From: Ignavibacteriales bacterium
Lineage (GTDB): Bacteria; Bacteroidota; Ignavibacteria; Ignavibacteriales; Ignavibacteriaceae
Direction of reading: 5' to 3'
Length of the DNA: 7,916 nt
Assembly (NCBI GenBank): GCA_027347125.1
Contig: DAIERC010000170.1
Coordinates: 1-7,916 of the forward strand
The notes beneath the pieces are model-generated. The model worked only from the letters and a program-made list of their open reading frames with translations. It was not told the origin of the DNA and did not search any database. Shown piece by piece: positions 1 to 4,733 of the stretch. Position 1 is the first letter of the stretch. Each line of letters opens with the position of its first letter. A program made the position numbers and the translations under genes.

Positions 1-917
1 GCTTCCACAACCCCATCGGTATAAAAAATAAGTACGTCTCCCTTTTCCGGTGTTATAACTATCTCTTCCAGCGAATTTTCAAATATGGTATCATGGCTTA
101 GCCCTATGCCCATTCCCCTTGGAGTAATGTTATGGCATTGCCCGCAACTTGCTTTGTAATGGAGTAAAGGCATATGGCCGGCTCTTGATAAAATGAGAGA
201 GCCGTTGCCGTCAAGAAGCGCAAGGCTAACCGTAAAAAAGGAACCTCTTCGTAAAACTTTTTTTAAGTTCTTGTTGAGCATGGAAAGAATAATTTTGGGC
301 GAATCGTTATGCTCAACAATATAATGTAAAATTGCCTGCACCTGCACCATATGAAGCGCAGCCGCCATCCCTTTACCGGATATATCGCCAATAACAATAA
401 ATGTTTTTTCCGGCGTTAATTCACTATTTATAAAATCATAATAATCGCCGCCCACTTCAAAAGCCGCCTGGTAATAACAACTGATATCATAACTATTATT
501 TTGCGGTGGTTCTTTCGGCATTAAACTATTTTGAATATCGCGCGCAACTGCAAGCTCGTCTTTTGCTATTAATTTATCTGCAAGTTCAAACGCAAGCAGA
601 ATGTTTATAACAACAAAAGCAAAAACAGACCACTGGTAATCCGGAGCCATAAAACCGTAAATAAAAAGGAAAACCGACGCGGAATAAATTAAACGCCGCA
701 CCGGCGAAAGCTGGAGAAGAAATTCTATGAACAGGTTGCGCGCAAAAATGAGCAAACCTTTCAGCGATTTTTTCGGCTTTTCGGGCTGCTTCATTTTTTT
801 TACGTAAAAATTGTAGAGTTCTGGAACGTCGCGCTTAATAAGCTTCTCAATTTCTTTATAGCTTAAATCGCTTGTATAAAAGTCGTATAATTTCCTAAAT
901 TGATCAAAGATTGCCAA
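1..917 (-). CDS. SpoIIE/RsbU-type PP2C serine phosphatase, membrane-anchored; C-terminus cut by the window edge
   Basis: This is a partial gene: 305 codons are visible and the frame is open at the left edge. The family dephosphorylates serine or threonine on small STAS-domain regulators in partner-switching pathways. Residues 1-75 are a charged, probably cytoplasmic region. Two hydrophobic helices lie at about 76-91 and 95-112. A short helical linker (113-134, with the typical ARDIQNSLMP) leads into the phosphatase domain. Metal and active-site motifs are intact: GGDYYDF (156-162), GDISGKG (177-183), RAGH (245-248) and FYTDG (298-302). The last HDD-type motif would lie beyond the window. The start is a TTG codon, because no ATG occurs in frame before residue 42 and AAAGGG sits 6 bases upstream. 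An ATT directly before it is less likely. It lies 53 bases after the aminotransferase gene with no terminator between, so co-transcription is likely. Oddity: the catalytic domain carries CGQCH at 258-262. Partners are unknown. Confidence 0.9.
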   Translation of the reverse strand, partial: MAIFDQFRKLYDFYTSDLSYKEIEKLIKRDVPELYNFYVKKMKQPEKPKKSLKGLLIFARNLFIEFLLQLSPVRRLIYSASVFLFIYGFMAPDYQWSVFAFVVINILLAFELADKLIAKDELAVARDIQNSLMPKEPPQNNSYDISCYYQAAFEVGGDYYDFINSELTPEKTFIVIGDISGKGMAAALHMVQVQAILHYIVEHNDSPKIILSMLNKNLKKVLRRGSFFTVSLALLDGNGSLILSRAGHMPLLHYKASCGQCHNITPRGMGIGLSHDTIFENSLEEIVITPEKGDVLIFYTDGVVE

Positions 918-923
918 AATAGA

Positions 924-929
924 CCCTTT
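924..929 (-). promoter_or_regulatory. Ribosome binding site that decides the TTG start of the phosphatase
   Basis: The minus strand reads AAAGGG, then six bases (TCTATT), then TTG. This is a good Shine-Dalgarno sequence at normal spacing and is the main reason for choosing TTG at 917-915 as the start codon. Confidence 0.6.
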
Positions 930-970
930 TTGTGAGGTGTTTTTTATAAAGATAACCGGACTATAAATAA

Positions 971-2128
971 TTAAATCTTACACAACTTTTCCGCCGCCGC
1001 CGCTAACACTTCATCCTTTTTCGCAAAACATATTCTAATTAATTTTCTATCGTTAATGCCGGAGTAAAAAGGTGATAACGGTATAACGGCAACACCAACT
1101 TCTTTTGTAAGGTATTCGGAAAATTTTATATCGTTCAGGGCGGATATACCGGAGTAATCAAGCAACTGGAAATATGTACCGTTAGCAGGGCTAAGGTTAA
1201 AGCGCGATGTCTTAATCATCGATATAAAAAAATCTCTTTTCCGCTGATAGAATTTATTGAGCTCCATATAGTGTTCATAATTCAAAATATATTCCGCATA
1301 AGCATATTGCACGGGTGTGTTTACCGCAAATACTACAAACTGGTGTATCTTCCTGAACTCTTTCGTTAAATATGCAGGTGCGGCGCAATATCCTACTTTC
1401 CATCCTGTTGCATGATAAGTTTTACCGAACGACGAAATAATAAATGCTTTCTTTGCAAGCTTAATTGATTTTGAAATACTTTCATGACGGTTATTATCGA
1501 ATAGAATGTGTTCATAAACTTCATCGCTGAGTATAAAAATATCTTTATCGGCAGTTAGTTCTTCCAATTTTATGATGTCCGTTCTATTTAGTACACTGCC
1601 GGTCGGATTGTGTGGTGAATTAATTATTATAAGTTTTGTACGGTTTGTTAATGAGTTGTTTACCATTTCCCAATCAATTGTAAAGCCGGGTTCTTTAAGC
1701 GGAATATAAACCGGTGTTCCTCCGCTGGCAACTACGGTTGGAGTATAAAGATCATAAGCCGGCTCAAAGATTATAACTTCGTCGCCGGGTTTTACAACTG
1801 TTGTAATGGCCGTGTACAATGCTTCCGTAGCTCCGGCGGTAATGGTTATTTCGTGGTTCGGGTTGTAATAACTGCCGTATAATTTTCTTATCTTGTCCGA
1901 AATCCGTTCACGTAAAATCTTAACGCCCTGCATAGGCGCATACTGGTTATGCCCGCTTTCAATAAAATGATTTACCAGTTTTTTCAATTCTTCCGGCGGA
2001 TCGAAATCGGGAAAACCCTGTGAAAGGTTAATAGCTTTATAATCGTTTGCCATTTTCGTCATTATTGCAAAAATACTTGTGCCGATGTCCGGCAGTTTAG
2101 ATTGAAATTCGGTACCGGAAGTTTTCAT
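971..2128 (-). CDS. ybdL: YbdL-like methionine aminotransferase (PLP fold type I, class I/II)
   Basis: This is a cytoplasmic pyridoxal-phosphate aminotransferase of 385 residues, about the length of E. coli YbdL. The YbdL group transfers amino groups to or from methionine and aromatic amino acids, and in methionine salvage can aminate 2-oxo-4-methylthiobutanoate. The PLP lysine is K236 in SSFGKTYHATGWKVGY, which is close to the YbdL signature. Other active-site elements are TAGATEA (97-103), SPHNPTG with N174, SDEVYE with D202 and Y205, and R365 in RICFAKKD for the substrate carboxylate. The following segment RKIHQFVVFAVNTPVQ also fits YbdL. I chose ATG 2128, which has CGGAAAAACT just upstream. 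The frame opens 15 codons earlier (2173), but that start has no ribosome binding site and adds a non-homologous tail. The gene is probably first in an operon with the downstream phosphatase. Kynurenine or glutamine transaminase activity is an alternative, since the family is promiscuous. Confidence 0.9.
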   Translation of the reverse strand: MKTSGTEFQSKLPDIGTSIFAIMTKMANDYKAINLSQGFPDFDPPEELKKLVNHFIESGHNQYAPMQGVKILRERISDKIRKLYGSYYNPNHEITITAGATEALYTAITTVVKPGDEVIIFEPAYDLYTPTVVASGGTPVYIPLKEPGFTIDWEMVNNSLTNRTKLIIINSPHNPTGSVLNRTDIIKLEELTADKDIFILSDEVYEHILFDNNRHESISKSIKLAKKAFIISSFGKTYHATGWKVGYCAAPAYLTKEFRKIHQFVVFAVNTPVQYAYAEYILNYEHYMELNKFYQRKRDFFISMIKTSRFNLSPANGTYFQLLDYSGISALNDIKFSEYLTKEVGVAVIPLSPFYSGINDRKLIRICFAKKDEVLAAAAEKLCKI

Positions 2129-2429
2129 AGTTTTTCCGTATTGGTTAAACGAGAATAATATCGATAAGTACATTGGACTGCAGCGGCATTAAAAGATTTT
2201 TGCCGATGCAACTTGCGGTAATATATAATTGAAAACGAAGACACATTCTTTTGGTTATGATTCATTTCAATTGCTTGTAAAGATAATGTTTTTTTTTAAG
2301 AAGTTTAAATAGCGGAATGCGAGGGAAAAGAGAATTTATGTATCCTCGAAATTGTATAAGACTTTGAAAGTTGCTAATACATGTTCGCTAGTACGGCAAA
2401 ATAACTTTTAGATATTGAGCAAACCTAAC
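2129..2429. other. Intergenic leader of the aminotransferase, no gene seen
   Basis: No coding potential or RNA gene is visible in these ~300 bases. The stretch is AT-rich with a run of nine T at 2289-2297. It must hold the minus-strand promoter of the aminotransferase. AT-rich blocks such as ATTATATATTACC on the minus strand (around 2217-2231) could be a -10 region, but no convincing -35 partner was found, so no promoter is called. Confidence 0.5.
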
Positions 2430-2459
2430 CCTTCAAGGCCTAAGCAGTATCCTTGAAGG
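2430..2459 (-). terminator. Hairpin 16 bases after the Sel1-repeat gene, probable terminator
   Basis: CCTTCAAGG (2430-2438) and CCTTGAAGG (2451-2459) form a perfect 9-base-pair stem with a 12-base loop. On the minus strand it begins 15 bases after the TAA stop of the Sel1-repeat gene. The bases after the stem (GTTAGGTTTGC) are only partly T-rich, so termination may be weak or Rho-assisted. Even so, position and stem quality favour a transcript end separating this gene from the aminotransferase. Confidence 0.5.
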
Positions 2460-2474
2460 ATAATAGCATGGTTA

Positions 2475-4103
2475 TTAGTTTAACTGAAATTCTTTATCAG
2501 CAGGGCGAATGCTGTCGTATAATTGTTTTAACTGGTTGTAAGCAAACTGGCTTCCGCGCTGGGCTGCAAAGCGGTAATACTCAACCGCGTCCGGCAAGTT
2601 TTTATCAACTCCCAAACCGTTCTGGTAACAGTAAGCCAGTGTTGCCTGAGCAAGCACCGAACCGTCTTTTATTGATTTCATAATTGAATCTACTGCGGCT
2701 CTGTAATTTTCGTTACCGGAATCGCTGTAAATATTCGAAATAGATAGCCTTAATTTCGCTTCGCTGCTGCCTAAGCCGGCTGATACTTTCCAGATTGCAA
2801 TTGCTTTTTCCCTGTCTGGTTTTATATACTTGCCGGTGTAATAGTCCAGGCCGAGTTCATTTAAAGCCGGTATATAATTTAACGAAGCGGCTTTTTCCAG
2901 GAGCTTAACCGCGTCGGTTTCCACCAGCTGATTATCGAACCCAATGCTGTATAAACCGTACCAAACAAACATAGCCCGCGGGTCGTTTTTATCCACAAGG
3001 TTTTTAAGCTCCGTATAAAAGCCTTGTTCCTTTGTGGTATGCCACAAAAGAAGAGGGGAGCGGGGTGAATCCAGTTTTATTGCTCTTATAAAATAAACCG
3101 CGGCTTCAACAATATCTTTATTAAAGAATTGTCCTAATTCATAAAGTCTTCCTAAGAGAGTAAGCGCTTCGGGGCTGCCGGCATCCGCAAATTGTTCCAA
3201 TGCTTTTACGCTTGCGGTGTCAACATTAATCAACGTATCGTTTTTTACGTCAATTTTAATCTTCTTTACCAATTCATCGTTTCCCTGGTGAAGCAAGTCT
3301 TCAAGTAAAATTTTGTTAGACACTTTTGTAGAAGTATCTCTTGCGGCATTAAAATCTATAAATACCAGTCCCAGGTTTGAAGCGATGTTTTTTGATGAAA
3401 TATTGGATGATAATTTTTTTGAAACCTTAGAATTGGCAGTGTCTGTTTTATTGCCGGATGGTTCACCAGTCGAGGATGAAGTATCTATCGAAGCTAAATC
3501 AATTTTGCCGGACATATCTGCGAGCGTAGTTTTTGCGGGGGCAAAACCGTCTTTTGCGGATTTTTTAACCCAGAAGTAAGCCTTACTCAAATTCCGTTTT
3601 ACAATTAAATTATCGGTATAGATCAAGCCGATAAAATATTCGGCTTGCGGCATATTATTTTGAGCGGCTTTCAAAAAATATTTAAATGCCTCAAAGGGGT
3701 TCCACTTTACACCCCAGCCGTTATTAAGAAGTATGCCGTAATTATAGCAAGCGCCCGGCAGCCCGTTGTTGGCGGCTTTGCCAATCCAGTACGCCGCTTT
3801 CTCCGTATCGGCTGGTATGCCGTCACCGATAATATATCTTATTCCAAGCTCGTGCTGTGCAAGCGCGTTTCCGGAGTTGGCTTCTTTAATAAGATTAAAT
3901 TGCTGCCACATTTGGTATGCGATATCAGGATGGTAAAACAACGTTTGATGTTCTACCGGACGGTTTCGCTTGAAGGCCAGGCTTTCTGTTGTATCCTGCG
4001 CAAAGGAAGGTAATGCCGCCATCAAAGCAATTGTTATTATCAGCGGAATGTACCCGGCAATTTTTATTTCCTTCACCTGATTATTTCTTCCTTTTGTTTG
4101 CAT
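2475..4103 (-). CDS. Secreted Sel1-like (TPR-type) repeat protein
   Basis: The protein has 542 residues with an N-terminal signal peptide: a hydrophobic core at about 16-30, then ALPSFA|QD with predicted cleavage after A35. There is no lipobox cysteine, so it is probably periplasmic or exported. Sel1-like repeats (~36 residues, AxYxLGxxYxxGxGVxxDxxKAxxWxxKAAxxG pattern) form two blocks. The first is at about 79-114, 115-150 and 151-186. The second is at about 310-345, 373-409, 410-446 and 482-518, with some repeats degenerate. A low-complexity Ser/Thr/Asn/Lys-rich linker (about 199-300) separates them. Such solenoids usually scaffold protein-protein contacts, and no enzymatic motif is present. 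The start is uncertain. ATG 4103 has only weak AAGA upstream. GTG at codon 10 (4076) is preceded by AAAGGAAG about 10 bases away and would give a more typical short signal-peptide n-region. The gene is monocistronic, divergent from the 821-residue phosphatase. Specific function is unknown. Confidence 0.85.
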   Translation of the reverse strand: MQTKGRNNQVKEIKIAGYIPLIITIALMAALPSFAQDTTESLAFKRNRPVEHQTLFYHPDIAYQMWQQFNLIKEANSGNALAQHELGIRYIIGDGIPADTEKAAYWIGKAANNGLPGACYNYGILLNNGWGVKWNPFEAFKYFLKAAQNNMPQAEYFIGLIYTDNLIVKRNLSKAYFWVKKSAKDGFAPAKTTLADMSGKIDLASIDTSSSTGEPSGNKTDTANSKVSKKLSSNISSKNIASNLGLVFIDFNAARDTSTKVSNKILLEDLLHQGNDELVKKIKIDVKNDTLINVDTASVKALEQFADAGSPEALTLLGRLYELGQFFNKDIVEAAVYFIRAIKLDSPRSPLLLWHTTKEQGFYTELKNLVDKNDPRAMFVWYGLYSIGFDNQLVETDAVKLLEKAASLNYIPALNELGLDYYTGKYIKPDREKAIAIWKVSAGLGSSEAKLRLSISNIYSDSGNENYRAAVDSIMKSIKDGSVLAQATLAYCYQNGLGVDKNLPDAVEYYRFAAQRGSQFAYNQLKQLYDSIRPADKEFQLN

Positions 4104-4433
4104 GTATCTTATTAAAAATAGCTTTACTTAAGTCGAGCGTTTCTAATTAACGAACCCAGCCTCAGGCGTTTTTTATCTTCTCATCCCTGAAAGTCAGGGG
4201 AATATATCTGTAAGTAGATCAAAATATTTTTGCTGATGAATCAGACTTCCGCTCTTAATAATAGATTCCCGGAAATCAGGAGTAAATAATTCTACCGGTA
4301 AATTTACAAACTTTTTACTTTTCCCAAATTTAAATTAAAAATTACTTTTGAGATATTATTTGTGACTCAAATATATCTATGTTTTTTATTATAGCTTATT
4401 TAACGTAAATGCTCAACCTTTAAAAATTATTAA
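4104..4433. other. Divergent intergenic region, Sel1-gene side; no gene seen
   Basis: This AT-rich stretch holds the 5' leader of the minus-strand Sel1 gene and presumably its promoter. Only short meaningless open frames occur, for example 17 codons from 4238. Structure seen: a 6-base-pair hairpin at 4185-4199 and an 8-base palindrome TACCGGTA at 4293-4300. No convincing -10/-35 pair was identified on the minus strand. Confidence 0.5.
4185..4199 (-). promoter_or_regulatory. Short hairpin in the leader of the Sel1-repeat gene
   Basis: CCCTGA (4185-4190) and TCAGGG (4194-4199) pair perfectly around a 3-base loop, about 80 bases upstream of the Sel1-gene start. It could be a leader stem-loop if transcription starts upstream of it, or a DNA operator. 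It matches no riboswitch class that I recognise. Confidence 0.3.
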
Positions 4434-4434
4434 C

Positions 4435-4552
4435 TCACCTTACTGAATACCCTTTGGAATAGTGGAGTGTTAAAATAATTGAAAAATCAGCCTATTCCAT
4501 TACCCCATTTTCACAATATCCCAAAGGCTGTGTAACGTGAGCAAGTAATTTG
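4435..4552. repeat. Intergenic repeat element, copy 1, with inverted-repeat arms
   Basis: This ~118-base element shares ordered blocks with 7256-7370. The blocks are TCACCTTAC (4435-4443), CTTTGGAATAGTGGAGTG (4452-4469), ATTCCATTACCCCAT (4494-4508) and GTAACGTGAGCAAGTAATTTG (4532-4552, 21 bases split here only as a position range). Its ends are inverted: CTCACCTTAC (4434-4443) faces GTAACGTGAG (4532-4541), 9 of 10 pairing. Inside, CCTTTGGAATA (4451-4461) faces TATCCCAAAGG (4517-4527), 10 of 11 pairing. No coding capacity is present. It may be a non-autonomous mobile remnant (MITE- or REP-like) or a structured RNA or regulatory element. Confidence 0.45.
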
Positions 4553-4644
4553 TTTAACAAAATAATACGCAATAGTTTGACAGTAATTTGTTTGCGGCAG
4601 TTTAACAGATAACCATTAAGGTAAATTATTCCATCTAATTTGTT
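4544..4644 (+). repeat. Direct repeats AGTAATTTGTTT upstream of the phosphatase gene
   Basis: AGTAATTTGTTT occurs at 4544-4555 and again at 4582-4593. A third, shorter match, TAATTTGTT, lies at 4636-4644. The second copy falls in the spacer of the promoter-like sequence starting at 4577. Direct repeats around a promoter suggest operator sites for a regulator, but the AT-rich context makes chance occurrence possible. Confidence 0.35.
4577..4606 (+). promoter_or_regulatory. Candidate sigma-70-type promoter for the 821-residue phosphatase
   Basis: TTGACA (4577-4582) is an exact -35 consensus, followed after 18 bases by TTTAAC (4601-4606), a 4-of-6 match to the -10 consensus. The start of transcription would lie near 4613, leaving a ~120-base leader. 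The -10 is weak, and the promoter consensus of this organism is unknown. Confidence 0.35.
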
Positions 4645-4733
4645 ATAGATAAAACTTTCTGTTGTCTTGATTAATTTATTTTATTTAACTTAATGCTGAA
4701 AAAAAAACAAAATTACCGTCGGCTGTTAATTGT

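Noticed and set aside
132..146. Calling the first phosphatase a c-type cytochrome because of CGQCH
   Set aside because: It is a single motif within a phosphatase domain expected in the cytoplasm, with no cytochrome fold around it.
2289..2297. Run of nine T as a terminator tail or phase-variable tract
   Set aside because: No stem precedes it on either strand at the right distance, and it is not within or at the edge of a gene.
2453..2683. Open frame of 76 codons on the plus strand
   Set aside because: It lies opposite the end of the Sel1-repeat gene, has no recognisable domain, and its sequence looks like an antisense shadow.
3313..4013. Two plus-strand open frames (88 and 122 codons) opposite the Sel1-repeat gene
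   Set aside because: They lie wholly antisense to a well-supported repeat protein, with no homology pattern or ribosome binding site worth calling.
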